From Candidatus Riflebacteria bacterium HGW-Riflebacteria-2 (GTDB taxonomy: Bacteria; Muiribacteriota; Ozemobacteria; Ozemobacterales; Ozemobacteraceae), in contig PGYA01000010.1 of the NCBI GenBank assembly GCA_002839435.1, forward strand, positions 1 through 64,000: 64,000 bases of DNA. Reading direction: 5' to 3'. Positions 6,751-16,381 of the stretch are shown piece after piece. The translations under genes were made by a program, and so were the position numbers. The notes below the pieces were generated by a model. It had not been told where the DNA came from. It saw only the letters and a program-made list of their open reading frames with translations, and searched no databases. Every line of letters starts with the position of its first letter. The stretch's first letter is position 1.

Positions 6751-7950
6751 CTAATGAGCTGTGTTCTGGTGAATTTTGGCAACTTTCTGGCTATCCTCGT
6801 ATATTCTCAACATCTTTGCAAGCACTAACTGCTGAGAATATTTATCCAGAATCATATTTCTTGCATTATTCCCGAGACCTAACCTGTAGCCTCTATCAAG
6901 TGCGAGTTTGTTAATGGCGTCTGCAAGCGCTCCGGGGTTTCTGGCGGGAACCAGCAGGCCGGTGATACCGTCCATTACAGCCTCCCTGCAACCGGGAACA
7001 TCAGTGGCGATACATGGAATGCCAACCGCTGCTGCTTCTAGAATGCAGGTCGGCATTCCCTCTCGATAAGATGGAAGAACCATGATATCAGCTTCTCTGA
7101 GAAATCCAGGGATGTCTGTAATATGTCCAAGGTAATCACATAGTCCCTGATTTTGCCAGTCTTCAATTATTTTTTCGCTTATGCTTTCCGGGTTGGAAGG
7201 GTCAGGTGCGCCGGCCAGCCTGAGCTTGAATTCAAGGCCTTTCTGCTTGAGTAGCACGCTGCTTTCGATTAACTCAAAAAGCCCCTTATCCTTCAGCATT
7301 CTACCTACATATGCTATGGTAAATACTTTTTTTTCAGACGCTCCTGGACTGAACCTGTTTGTGTCTATGCCTACCCCCGGAAGTATTTCGAGCTGGCCAG
7401 AGATCAGTTTGAAGGTCTTTTCTGCCCACATTGCATCTTCTTTATTCAGGACAATCAACCTGCTGGTTCTGTTGGCAAATATCAGGCGCAGCAACCGGCT
7501 GAGAAGCGGCTGCAACAGTCTGGCTTTTAGAGAGGCTGAAGTGAATACGAAGCCGAGACCTGTCATCATGTTGATTACGGGTATTTTGGCAAGAACTGAA
7601 TAAACAGAACTGAAAATAATGGGTTTTAAAGCTATTGCATGAATAAGCTGTGGTTGCCATTTTCGAATGAAGCTGCAAATTTTAAGGAAAGCCTTGAGGT
7701 CGCCTATTGGAGTAATGGAAGTGCGTGCCAGCTTGACCGGAAACGTCTTGATTCCAGCCGCAATAATCTGCTTTAAAGCAGCTTCGCCCTTTTGTCCAGT
7801 ATTGCAGATAAGCACGACTTCCCAGCCACGATCTTGCGCAGCAACGGCAAAATGCAAAAAGTGCATGGCAAAATACCAGTCTTCGGTAGCGAAAAATAGA
7901 AGTCTTAGTTTTGTTTCGGTTTGGTGTTCAGACATTTTTCTGAATTTCAT
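6751..7950 (-). CDS. GT4 glycosyltransferase
   Basis: This is a retaining GT-B glycosyltransferase of family 4. The N-terminal domain starts LLFFATEDWYF, an N-terminus seen in PglA/WbpX-like enzymes that extend undecaprenyl-linked sugars. The donor-binding C-terminal half has a VGRMLKDKG loop, LPSYREGMPTCILEA with the E-x7-E motif, and GIPCIATDVPGCREAV. No membrane segment is obvious. The start at 7950 is the longest; an internal ATG at 7935 is also possible and neither has a strong ribosome site. Its position before the sugar-phosphate transferase gene suggests that it adds one of the first sugars, which is inference. Confidence 0.88.
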   Translation of the reverse strand: MKFRKMSEHQTETKLRLLFFATEDWYFAMHFLHFAVAAQDRGWEVVLICNTGQKGEAALKQIIAAGIKTFPVKLARTSITPIGDLKAFLKICSFIRKWQPQLIHAIALKPIIFSSVYSVLAKIPVINMMTGLGFVFTSASLKARLLQPLLSRLLRLIFANRTSRLIVLNKEDAMWAEKTFKLISGQLEILPGVGIDTNRFSPGASEKKVFTIAYVGRMLKDKGLFELIESSVLLKQKGLEFKLRLAGAPDPSNPESISEKIIEDWQNQGLCDYLGHITDIPGFLREADIMVLPSYREGMPTCILEAAAVGIPCIATDVPGCREAVMDGITGLLVPARNPGALADAINKLALDRGYRLGLGNNARNMILDKYSQQLVLAKMLRIYEDSQKVAKIHQNTAH

Positions 7951-7983
7951 GCGACTATTGAGTGCCGTTCCCTACAGAAATTG

Positions 7984-9081
7984 TCATGAATTCTGAAGCC
8001 GGGTGTTGACAATTTCTTTCGAGATTCGCGATGCCAGGCCTTTCAACCCGTGCTGACGGTGGATGCATTGTGAAAGAATCTGCAGTTTTTCATACTCTCT
8101 GCTTGAGTCATTCATAAGAAGCGATTCAAAGTAGTATAAAAGGGTTTCAGGACGAATGTTGGGAACAATGTATTCATCAGCCGGTATGCCGGCTTCTGCA
8201 AAAATGTTCCCGAAAGACCTGTTTTGCAAAACTATTGGCACTCCCATTGCCATGGCCTCAAGCGCTGCTTTATCTACGGAACCCTCGGCTGGAGCCATGT
8301 TTGTGCTCAAATCGCAGGCTGAAAGATATTCGCAAACCTTCGCGTGGGGCACAGAACCACAAAACACAACGTTATCTTCCATGCCCTGATTCTTGACCAT
8401 TTCATCCAGGTCAGCCTTGTAACGGCAGTCTCTTTCGTTTAGAGCATCACCGATGAGGTAAAGCCTGATAGAGTTTTTGCCATGTTTATTGGCGAATAAT
8501 GCCACGGCATCAAGAAGGGCATGGATATTTTTGCTGGGCGACAGGCGGGATACGTTAACCAGCATGTATGGTTGTTTCTTTTTTCTGAATAGGCGTAGCG
8601 GAAATTTAGATTCGGTGATTCCCTGACCTACGCATGCTTTTTTGTTGCTCGGAATCTGAAAGCCTGATTCTGTGCTGGTCACCACTTTGTCGACAAGTGC
8701 GTGCGCCAGATGCAGAGACAATGGCGTTGCCTGGTGCCCATACCACATCGTCATTGGAATTCCGTGCCACTTGAGCACAGGGGCAGCCAGAACCGCGAAT
8801 ATCTGTATCATGTGAATGAAGCAGTAATCGATCTGATGGTGTCTCAGAATGCCTCGCAGGAGGCGATAGAATTCAAAAACGCGGTGAAGTTCGTTGTAGC
8901 CTTTTTCTCGCCCAACGCTGTAAACCCTGACATTTTCGCTGACTTGAATTTTTCCGGCAGTGTGAGTTATGACAAAAACCTTGTCAAAGTGGCCGGCCAG
9001 TTCGTTCACCCAATCAGTAGTGAAACCGAGCACACCGTCATCAGTGTCCATTTTCATGTTGAAAAGAAGAAGATTGGCCAC
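7984..9081 (-). CDS. GT4-like glycosyltransferase
   Basis: This 365-residue GT-B protein begins MANLLLFNMKMDTDDGVLGF, with the N-terminal acceptor domain less conserved. The donor domain shows NVSRLSPSKNIHALLDA, then LIGDALNERD and VFCGSVPHAKVCEYLSACD. The nucleotide-sugar loop is APAEGSVDKAALEAMAMG, a variant of the E-x7-E motif in which the first glutamate is followed by GSVDKAALE. It is separated from the next gene by 33 nt and belongs to the same minus-strand polysaccharide run. Donor and acceptor cannot be predicted. Confidence 0.8.
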   Translation of the reverse strand: MANLLLFNMKMDTDDGVLGFTTDWVNELAGHFDKVFVITHTAGKIQVSENVRVYSVGREKGYNELHRVFEFYRLLRGILRHHQIDYCFIHMIQIFAVLAAPVLKWHGIPMTMWYGHQATPLSLHLAHALVDKVVTSTESGFQIPSNKKACVGQGITESKFPLRLFRKKKQPYMLVNVSRLSPSKNIHALLDAVALFANKHGKNSIRLYLIGDALNERDCRYKADLDEMVKNQGMEDNVVFCGSVPHAKVCEYLSACDLSTNMAPAEGSVDKAALEAMAMGVPIVLQNRSFGNIFAEAGIPADEYIVPNIRPETLLYYFESLLMNDSSREYEKLQILSQCIHRQHGLKGLASRISKEIVNTRLQNS

Positions 9082-9201
9082 AGGTGTTTTTCCTGATTCG
9101 ATTTTCCGGACTCATCGGGTTTATCCGGTTCAGAAGAGATTAAGTCATCCGCCTGGGCATGTCAAGACACAGCGTTTACGATTCGTCTGCAATAGACTAT
9201 T

Positions 9202-9807
9202 TCAGCCGCCGGTTTTGCTGAGAACTATAACCCAGCCATCAGGGTCGCTTCTTTGCCATATTGGGTCTAAAAGACTGGATGTCGTCGCATGGGCAGCCAG
9301 CAATTTAAGCGGCAGTTTAGATTTAGTAATATATCCTTCGGTGGCAACGCTCAGGAGTTTCTTTATAGCTGCCGGAGGATAGGGTCTTATGTGCGAAAAT
9401 GTATTCCAGATTCTCTTTACGCCCGGTGTGGTTAGGAGAAGAATGCCATTGTGCTTCATAACCCGTGCGGATTCTCTGAGAAAATCAAATGCTTCGTTAG
9501 GCGGGAAATGCTCTATCAGCATTGCAGAATGAATGCCGTCGAATGTTTCGTTCGCATAATTCATCTCGAATGCCGACATTACTTTGGCCGGCAAACCCCG
9601 CTGCTGGCATTTCCCAACCAGATCTTGGTTAACATCTATTCCTTGCCAGTTGTTGTATCTTTCCAGCATTCCGCCTTCGCCGCAGCCCACATCAAGTATT
9701 CTCCGATTGCCCAAATAATAGTCTACATAAGGCAGACGCTTTTTTTGCATGAATATAGTGTAGTATTGCCGCCATGTTAGTGGCTCGCAGGGGGTGTGTT
9801 CTGTCAT
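9202..9807 (-). CDS. Class I SAM-dependent methyltransferase (paralogue of upstream gene)
   Basis: A small class I methyltransferase with SAM-binding ILDVGCGEGGMLERY, a post-I acidic residue in GIDVNQ, and MLIEHFPP and LLLTTPG as motifs II and III. It shares long identical blocks with the gene just upstream (PYVDYYLGNR, WNTFSHIRPYPP, SDPDGW), so the pair is a tandem duplication; by eye about half of positions agree. The likely substrate is a sugar or lipid-linked glycan because the genes are embedded in a polysaccharide cluster. ATG 9807 is chosen because it overlaps the upstream TGA as ATGA; starts at 9819 and 9831 are also in frame. It is the last gene of the coupled run. Confidence 0.82.
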   Translation of the reverse strand: MTEHTPCEPLTWRQYYTIFMQKKRLPYVDYYLGNRRILDVGCGEGGMLERYNNWQGIDVNQDLVGKCQQRGLPAKVMSAFEMNYANETFDGIHSAMLIEHFPPNEAFDFLRESARVMKHNGILLLTTPGVKRIWNTFSHIRPYPPAAIKKLLSVATEGYITKSKLPLKLLAAHATTSSLLDPIWQRSDPDGWVIVLSKTGG

Positions 9808-10427
9808 ATTTTCTTGCATACGATAATCCATCCATCAGGGTCTGAAGCTGGCAAGACAGGGTCGAGCATGGCGGCAAGCTTTCCCAGGAAACCTTTCCCA
9901 GAGCGAGTCGCGTGGGAGCAAAACAACTGCAATGGCAATCTGGTCTTGCCAAGATAGCTTTCGGTAGATACATTCAATAATTTGTATAAGGAAATAGGCG
10001 GGTATGGTCGGATATGTGAAAACGTGTTCCATACCCTTTTTATGCCGGGAGTGGTGAGTAGTAGAAACCCGCCGGGTTTAAGGATTCTCGATGTTTCATG
10101 CAAAAACTGCAAAGCCTGTGTTGGCGGAAAATGCTCTATCAGTTGTGCCGCATGTACCCCATCGAATGAAGAGTCGGGGAACTTGATTTCGAGCACAGAC
10201 ATAACGTCTGCTTTAAAGCCCTGGTTTTGGCATTTTCTGATGAGCTCTTGATCGATGTCGATGCCATGCCAGTTATTGTATCTTGCAAGCATAACTCCCT
10301 CGCCACATCCAGCGTCAAGAACATGCCGGTTGCCGAGGTAATAATCTACGTAGGGCGCTCTGAGAAACTTTCTGGTCATGGAATAATAAACCTGCCAGTT
10401 CATCGGTCTGGGAGTTTCGAAATTCAC
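9804..10427 (-). CDS. Class I SAM-dependent methyltransferase (paralogue of downstream gene)
   Basis: This 207-residue class I methyltransferase has motif I VLDAGCGEGVMLARY, GIDIDQEL after strand 2, AQLIEHFPP and LLLTTPGIKRVWN. It is a close paralogue of the next gene and carries a short extra segment (RSGKGFLGKLAAML) before the conserved DPDGW end. Its start codon overlaps the flippase stop by 4 nt, indicating translational coupling. A role in O-methylating the surface glycan, perhaps at the terminal sugar, is inferred only from location. Confidence 0.84.
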   Translation of the reverse strand: MNFETPRPMNWQVYYSMTRKFLRAPYVDYYLGNRHVLDAGCGEGVMLARYNNWHGIDIDQELIRKCQNQGFKADVMSVLEIKFPDSSFDGVHAAQLIEHFPPTQALQFLHETSRILKPGGFLLLTTPGIKRVWNTFSHIRPYPPISLYKLLNVSTESYLGKTRLPLQLFCSHATRSGKGFLGKLAAMLDPVLPASDPDGWIIVCKKI

Positions 10428-11698
10428 AGAGGTTCCTCCTGTTTTCTAGAAAGGATTGAAGCATAACTGTAACGCGCAAAGATAACGGTGCCGGCAAGGT
10501 ATACCATTGTTGTTGCCAATGCAACTGCTTTCAGGCCAAGATGACCGGTCAGGAATATCATGGATAGCAGTAGCGCGGCCATTATTATCTGTAGATAGAT
10601 TGATGTTTTCTCATCACGCGAAAGTATGGCAAACACAAGATGAATGGTGTTGAAACCTTGATAAAGAACCAAGCCGACTCCGATTAAAATGCTTGCCACT
10701 ATCAATTCATTACCGAAACTTGCTGGAGCAATAATATAAGCTGCGGCAGGAGAAGAGATAATTGCCACCAGCATCCCGGCAAGGCACAATATAAGCGTAT
10801 ATGACATCAGCTTATTTAGTCTTTGTCTGTTACACTCGCTCCATGCGGTAACAATTCGTCCTCGTAAAACCGAGATTATTGGCGAAATCATTGTGGACGC
10901 TACGCTTGCACCGGCACGTGCGACTTTATACAATCCAACAGTGGCTGAAGTCGAAACGATACTGATTGCAAGGGTATCGCCATTAGCGATAACCTGTTGT
11001 AACATTCCTCTAAGGAGCGACGAGCTACAGGAACCTATTGGTCTGCCGGCACGTGATAGACTGAAGATTTCTCGTATTACAGCGTCTGCTGATGGTAACG
11101 GTGTGTGCGCGCAGAACTTTTCGATAATCGCGCCCGCGATTGTTTTGGCGAAATTGCTTAGCAACAGACCATAGACCGCTCCTTCAGCCCCCCATTTGGA
11201 AGCGCAGATGATTATCAGAAAGACTTGCGTGATGGTTGAAACTATAGCGTGCAATGCCATATGAAAAAAGCGGTTCTGTACCGTCTGGATTCCGCGAATC
11301 GCCGCGTGACCAATGTTGACAAGGCATAAGCCGCTCAACATCCAGGCCATGCGATCGACATTGAACAATGGTGCTGTAAGCCATAGAACAGGCGCTAGAA
11401 TCAGGGCTCCTGCTCCTAGTAATCTCATATCATAGGCGACTAGAAATGCCAGGGTTTGTGACTGCTCTTCCTTCTTTTGACCATCACTCGAAGATTCAAG
11501 AGCCTGAATTGCGATTTCGCCGCTACGCCAGACTAGAGAAGTTGACGCCAGCAGTCCGAGGGCGCACATTGCAGCGTAAATGCCATAAGAATCAATACCG
11601 AGTTTTCTGACAAGATAAGCCTGAATTAACAGATTGCAGATCTTGTCGAGAAAAGTGGCTGTAAAAATCCAGGCCGAATCAGAAACAAAACGATTCAT
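10424..11698 (-). CDS. Wzx-type oligosaccharide flippase
   Basis: This 424-residue protein has about twelve hydrophobic segments and the N-terminal pattern of the polysaccharide transport family (FVSDSAWIFTATFLDKICNL, then YLVRKLGIDSYGIYA). Wzx flippases move undecaprenyl-linked repeat units from the cytoplasmic to the periplasmic face. The gene overlaps the upstream methyltransferase stop by one base (TAATG) and the downstream one by four, so it is translated as part of one coupled run. With the Wzz-like and O-antigen ligase-like proteins in this window it completes most of a Wzy-dependent pathway. Confidence 0.87.
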   Translation of the reverse strand: MNRFVSDSAWIFTATFLDKICNLLIQAYLVRKLGIDSYGIYAAMCALGLLASTSLVWRSGEIAIQALESSSDGQKKEEQSQTLAFLVAYDMRLLGAGALILAPVLWLTAPLFNVDRMAWMLSGLCLVNIGHAAIRGIQTVQNRFFHMALHAIVSTITQVFLIIICASKWGAEGAVYGLLLSNFAKTIAGAIIEKFCAHTPLPSADAVIREIFSLSRAGRPIGSCSSSLLRGMLQQVIANGDTLAISIVSTSATVGLYKVARAGASVASTMISPIISVLRGRIVTAWSECNRQRLNKLMSYTLILCLAGMLVAIISSPAAAYIIAPASFGNELIVASILIGVGLVLYQGFNTIHLVFAILSRDEKTSIYLQIIMAALLLSMIFLTGHLGLKAVALATTMVYLAGTVIFARYSYASILSRKQEEPL

Positions 11699-12456
11699 TA
11701 TTCAGGTTTAACAAAAACGGCCAGATAGCCGTCTGCCATGATTTTCTGACTCCAGCCTGGTTCTTTGCCAGGGCGTATAGATGCTAGTCTTTCTAATGTC
11801 GTTCCAAAAAGGTATCCAATCGCCGAGAAAAGCTTTCTGATCCCTAGAAGTGGCGGGGTGAGAAATTGTATGCTTCTGACCAGATGCGAACAAATCATGC
11901 CTTCTCCGAGTGCATAAACGCATTCGCATTTAAAACCGGCACTTTCCCACCATTTTAGCAGAGCCGTATGCGAGAATCTCCAGTAGTCATCATAAGAACC
12001 AGAAGGCGAAGAGTCGCCGTGATACTGGTGTTGAAATGGTACGCTTACTATTGCTTTCCCGCCGGGTTTTAAGACACGAATTGCTTCTCCGGCTATTACT
12101 GAAAAATCGTAGACATGTTCGAATAGCCAGAAGGCAAGAATGTTGTCGAAGGATGCATCGGCGAAGGGCAATTTTTTCTCAACGTCTACTGCAATAACAC
12201 CCGGCGCTGCATGCAAATCTGTACAAATAATTTCTGCATCGCGATTAAGCAGCAGTTTATGATAAAAATTATTGGAGTGCTTGCCGCCGAGATCAATGAT
12301 TTTACCGCTTAATCTAGGCGTTGTTAGCGGAAGAATTCTGTGAAAGTATGATCTGAGCAGTGACAAGCCATTCAGTAAATCCAGAAAAACCCTGTGAGGA
12401 GGCAAAAACCTGTGCGTCAGGCAGCAGCCGGGATTTTTTGAATCAGTTTTTTTCAT
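11698..12456 (-). CDS. Class I SAM-dependent methyltransferase
   Basis: This 252-residue protein has a variant motif I (IIDLGGKHSNNF), an acidic residue in CTDLHAAPG, VDVEKKLPFADASFD, and the class I signature AFWLFEHVYD followed by VLKPGGKAIVSVPF. This is the Methyltransf_11 pattern. A hydrophobic region near 200-220 may be a membrane contact. AGGA lies about 8 nt before the ATG. It is the first gene of the coupled run with the flippase and two further methyltransferases. It is not closely similar to those two. Its substrate is unknown. Confidence 0.82.
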   Translation of the reverse strand: MKKTDSKNPGCCLTHRFLPPHRVFLDLLNGLSLLRSYFHRILPLTTPRLSGKIIDLGGKHSNNFYHKLLLNRDAEIICTDLHAAPGVIAVDVEKKLPFADASFDNILAFWLFEHVYDFSVIAGEAIRVLKPGGKAIVSVPFQHQYHGDSSPSGSYDDYWRFSHTALLKWWESAGFKCECVYALGEGMICSHLVRSIQFLTPPLLGIRKLFSAIGYLFGTTLERLASIRPGKEPGWSQKIMADGYLAVFVKPE

Positions 12457-12607
12457 CTTTGGTTCCTGATACTGTGTTTGTTGGATTATGTCTATTTATC
12501 GCGCAATTGCGAGTCTAACCGCAACTGATTGGAAAGCTTGTGGGCAAAGCTGCCAAACCGGTCTGGCGCTAATTCTAGTTTGAAAAGCAGGCCAAGTCAA
12601 GGATATT

Positions 12608-13810
12608 TCAAGCAAAGGCCGGTGGTTTGCAGTTCCGGTCGATCGTCCGTAGCCAAGCTTCTATAAGCTTTTCGGTAACAATTTCCGGCGAATATCTTTG
12701 CTGCATGCTTATACGGCCGTTGTCTCCCATCTTCTGGCGCGTTTTTTCATCGTGCAGCAATTCAACTGTAGCCACGGCAAGATCTTCAGATTTGCCTGAA
12801 GCTATCAGCCGGCCAGTAATGCGATCACGGAGAATTTCAGAAGGTCCGCCGGTTGCCGTGCTTACCACAGGAGTCCTTGCCAGAAGCGACTCCACAACAA
12901 CCATCCCGAAGGCTTCATGCGAGGAAGTCAGCAGAAAAACATCGCCGCATTTGTAGATATCAGGCAGTTTGTCTCTGCTGACATGTCCTGTTAGAATTGT
13001 CTTTTCATACAATTGGTGTTTTTCTAGTAGTGTCAGCAACTTCTGCTTTTCATCACCGTCTCCGACAATTATGAATCTTGCTTCAGGGCTGCGCTCTGCA
13101 ATTGCAGCAGCTGTTTCGACCCAAAGTTCGATGTTTTTGGGAGCATAAAGGCGACCGACAAAGAGAACCGTCGGATGATTTGCCAGGCCTGGCATCAGGG
13201 CATTCTTTGCCTCTTTCCGCGAAAGTTTTGTCGGTTCCGGCATGCTGACCGGCACGGGCACGACGACGAATTTTTCTATTGGAATTCGCCAGGCATCAGC
13301 CAAGCGTGTTTTCATGCTTTCAGATACTACTCTTATTTTGTCGGCGCTGCGGCAGACAACTCTGGCAACGGCTGTTCGCAGATGATAGCTGAAACTCTGT
13401 TGGTTCCACTCCCTCGTTCCTATGTCGCCATGTATCTGCAATAATAATGATGCTTTGCTGAGTCTTGCTGCCAGGACTGCAATTGGGCCTGCTTCCCATG
13501 GGCTCTGGGCGGTGATTAGATCTGGTTTGAAATTCCGAATGGCTTTAAGTGCAGGTAAAATCATGCTGACTGGTGCCAGAATTCTATGCGGTGACGCTAC
13601 CGGTATTATCGAAAGACCGTTCTTTTCATGTTCTGGCTGAAAATTTTTGCTGGCAGCAACCGAAACCAATATGGCCAGCCGATTGATACCGCCAGCCTGC
13701 CTGCAGAGTTCTGCTGCATATTCCCGATGCCGCCGGCGCGGGTGTCCTGGTGGCAAGTCTGCATGACTGACACAAATTTCAGGATCGTTGGAAAACATCA
13801 GAACGCGCAC
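12608..13810 (-). CDS. GT4 glycosyltransferase
   Basis: This 400-residue GT-B enzyme begins MRVLMFSNDPEICV. Both Rossmann-like halves are present: an acceptor domain with TAQSPWEAGPIAVLAAR and a donor domain with VLFVGRLYAPKNIELWVE, IIVGDGDEKQK and LLTSSHEAFGMVVVES, in which E-x7-E is intact. GPSEILRDRITGRL follows the family consensus. The 228-nt region upstream (13811-14038) is shared divergently with another GT4 gene and probably holds promoters for both, but none stood out. Sugar specificity is unknown. Confidence 0.9.
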   Translation of the reverse strand: MRVLMFSNDPEICVSHADLPPGHPRRRHREYAAELCRQAGGINRLAILVSVAASKNFQPEHEKNGLSIIPVASPHRILAPVSMILPALKAIRNFKPDLITAQSPWEAGPIAVLAARLSKASLLLQIHGDIGTREWNQQSFSYHLRTAVARVVCRSADKIRVVSESMKTRLADAWRIPIEKFVVVPVPVSMPEPTKLSRKEAKNALMPGLANHPTVLFVGRLYAPKNIELWVETAAAIAERSPEARFIIVGDGDEKQKLLTLLEKHQLYEKTILTGHVSRDKLPDIYKCGDVFLLTSSHEAFGMVVVESLLARTPVVSTATGGPSEILRDRITGRLIASGKSEDLAVATVELLHDEKTRQKMGDNGRISMQQRYSPEIVTEKLIEAWLRTIDRNCKPPAFA

Positions 13811-14038
13811 TAAGCTATCTCCTCAGTCTACTGTCTGACCATTTTATGTCGCATCGGCGGCCCTTGGATGGCTTTGCCAATGCAAAGAATAAACCTAGTC
13901 TGCCAGCTTGGCAAGAATTCTCTTACTGGTTGTTCATCAAAAATCTTGTTTCCAGCTTGTGGTTGTGCCAGAATATGCCCATAAAACTTTTGAACCAGAA
14001 ACGAATATACAATTTACAACAAGGCATAAGAATCTGAA

Positions 14039-15160
14039 ATGAATATACTTCACGTTGCTACAACCCTTGACCGGGGCGGTGCAGAGAAGCACATTATCGA
14101 TTTGGCGCAGGCGCAGCTCAAAGATGGACACCGAGTTGTGATCGCTTTTTTGCGCAGGAAAAACGATTACTGGGCTGAGTTCATGCAGTCTGTTGGTGCC
14201 GAAGTCATCGATCTCGGTCTGGAGAAGTATCCGGAAATTTCTCCTCTGATGCGCCTTGTCAAGACTATATGGTCGGCCAGACCAGATATAATTCACTCTC
14301 ATCTGCAGCCGGCAGAGCTTTATGCTCGTTTTGCTCTGATGTTACCGGGTATTCCGAAAATTCCTTTTGTTATCACCAAGCATAACGACGAACCTTTTTA
14401 TCCAGGGCCTGAAGCCAGCCTGCTTGGAAAATGGGTGGCCAGAAGATCTTCCTGCGTTATCGCTATTTCAGAGGCCGTACGGCAGAATACCTGTATCAAG
14501 GATCTCGGTTTGCCGCCAGGCAAGGTTAAAACGATTCACTATGGCATAGATCCTGTTCCATATCAGACTATTTCACCTGAAGAGACCTTAAGGTGGCGGG
14601 CAGAGTTTGGGATAACGCCAGGCCAGATGCTTATCGGCACTGCGGCCAGACTTGTTCCGCAAAAGGCTTTGCATGTGCTTGTGGCAGGCTTTGCAACTTT
14701 TCTCCGGGCGACAGCAGGCAATGTGGATGCCAGGCTTGTCCTGATTGGCCGCGGCCCGCTTGAGAGCGATCTGAAAATGCAGGTCAGCAATGCCGGTCTA
14801 GAACGGGAGGTAATCTTCGCTGGTTTTAGAGAAGACATCCCTCTGGCGATGAAAAGTATGGATGTATTTGCGCTGACCTCGAACTACGAAGGTTTCGGAC
14901 AGGTGCTTGTTGAGGCTATGTCGGCAGGAGTGCCGGTGGTTGCCAGTCGTGTCAGTTCAATTCCTGAGATTGTTGTTGATGGTGAAACCGGCTACGTTTT
15001 TGAAGCAGGAGATGTGGAAGCTTTGAGTCGCAAGTTTGAAGCTCTCCGATTGCCTGACATCCGTAAAAAGATGGGTGCTGCCGGTTTGATGAGGATCCAA
15101 AAAGAATTTCGTCCTGAAACTGTCTGGCAGAAACTGAAGCCAATTTACGGGCTGACTTGA
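14039..15160 (+). CDS. GT4 glycosyltransferase
   Basis: This 373-residue protein has the typical GT4 N-terminus with a glycine-rich loop (HVATTLDRGGAEKHIIDLA), acceptor-domain motif IIHSHLQPAELYARFA, and donor motifs GTAARLVPQKALHVLV, LIGRGPLESDL and LTSNYEGFGQVLVEAM with E-x7-E. It is transcribed divergently from the preceding GT4 gene and convergently with the next, with a 21-nt gap and no terminator seen. It is the only plus-strand glycosyltransferase in the cluster. Confidence 0.9.
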   Translation: MNILHVATTLDRGGAEKHIIDLAQAQLKDGHRVVIAFLRRKNDYWAEFMQSVGAEVIDLGLEKYPEISPLMRLVKTIWSARPDIIHSHLQPAELYARFALMLPGIPKIPFVITKHNDEPFYPGPEASLLGKWVARRSSCVIAISEAVRQNTCIKDLGLPPGKVKTIHYGIDPVPYQTISPEETLRWRAEFGITPGQMLIGTAARLVPQKALHVLVAGFATFLRATAGNVDARLVLIGRGPLESDLKMQVSNAGLEREVIFAGFREDIPLAMKSMDVFALTSNYEGFGQVLVEAMSAGVPVVASRVSSIPEIVVDGETGYVFEAGDVEALSRKFEALRLPDIRKKMGAAGLMRIQKEFRPETVWQKLKPIYGLT

Positions 15161-15181
15161 TCTGAAATCAGCCTTCGTTTG

Positions 15182-16381
15182 TTATTTGAGAACTTTCTCA
15201 ATTACCTTACATGTTGCATTGACTGCTCTTGCCCACGAAAAGAGGTTGAGGTCGGCCTTGGCGTTTCTGGCAAGTTGTTTTCTAAGTTCAGGAGCTTTTG
15301 TGAGTTTTGCTATTGCTTCGGCGAGGCAGGTCGCATTTTGAGGCGGCACTAGCAAACCCGTTTTTTCATGCTTTACCAGCTCAGGATTCCCTCCTATATT
15401 GCTTGCGATTACCGGGATTTCTGCTTTCATTGCCTGTAGAATAGTGTGAGAAAGACCCTCGTAAAGTGAACACAGGACAAAGATGTCGAGCGACTTCAGG
15501 TGCGCCGCCATATCTGACTGGGGAATACGCCCGAGAAAGTGTACGTCATTCTGTAAATCACAGTTTTTAGCAAGGAGTGTGAGATTTTCTTTTTCTGGGC
15601 CATCTCCCATGATGATCAGCTGAATCTTTTCCGGTGTATTTTTTAGAAGGGCAGCGGCTTTTATTAGAAGGTCTACGCCTTTCCATGCGGTCAGACGGCA
15701 TGCTGTTCCAACTAATTTGGTGTCACGTGGCAACTTGTCACGCAGTTTGACAATTGCCGGTGCCATGCACTCTATAGTCGAAGACTCCTGCAAAAAATCC
15801 ACCGAGTTTAAAATCAGCGAACAATTATCTGGCTGCACTCCGATAATACCGGCGATTTTTTGCATGAACGTGCTTACGGCAATGACATTATCGGCATTGC
15901 ACATTATAGCTTTCCTCATAAGTTTTCTTGCTTCGATTGCGGGCTTGTACCTCTTGCTTTGAAAGGTTTCCAGGTCGTCAGAGATTTCTCCAGTTGAAGA
16001 AGCCAGTTCCCATGCGCTATCACCGGCAAATCTCAAAATGTAAGGAACTCCCAGCAGTTTTTTGGCAAACAGGCAGGAAAGTCCGACGCTGTAAGTATCT
16101 GTTGCATAAATGACATCAGCTCTTTTAGCCATGCGAAGAAGTGTTGTCAGATAAACGGCCTGTCGCAGCGGAGAACGTCTGTCTTTGCCGATTCGTGTAA
16201 CATTGAATTGTCTGTCTCGTTTTCCTGCTTTGATTTTGCTGTCTTTATCGCCATACGCGAGTACAGAGCAAGAATAGCCGCGGCCTTCGAGGGCGATCGT
16301 CATGGCCTCGATCATTGTTGCCGGTCCACCGATATCAGGTGGATAAATTCCTGTGGCTATAAGAATACGTTTGTTGTTCAC
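15182..16381 (-). CDS. GT4 glycosyltransferase
   Basis: This 399-residue GT-B protein begins RILIATGIYPPDIGGPATMI, the GT4 pattern with a glycine-rich acceptor loop. The donor half has VGTACRLTAWKGVDLLIKAA, IIMGDGPEKENL, FLGRIPQSDMAAHL and LCSLYEGLSHTILQAM; in the last the usual final glutamate of E-x7-E is glutamine. A GTG start at 16381 is the only reasonable one and has only a weak AGAAG upstream. It marks the outer end of the polysaccharide cluster. Confidence 0.87.
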   Translation of the reverse strand: MNNKRILIATGIYPPDIGGPATMIEAMTIALEGRGYSCSVLAYGDKDSKIKAGKRDRQFNVTRIGKDRRSPLRQAVYLTTLLRMAKRADVIYATDTYSVGLSCLFAKKLLGVPYILRFAGDSAWELASSTGEISDDLETFQSKRYKPAIEARKLMRKAIMCNADNVIAVSTFMQKIAGIIGVQPDNCSLILNSVDFLQESSTIECMAPAIVKLRDKLPRDTKLVGTACRLTAWKGVDLLIKAAALLKNTPEKIQLIIMGDGPEKENLTLLAKNCDLQNDVHFLGRIPQSDMAAHLKSLDIFVLCSLYEGLSHTILQAMKAEIPVIASNIGGNPELVKHEKTGLLVPPQNATCLAEAIAKLTKAPELRKQLARNAKADLNLFSWARAVNATCKVIEKVLK

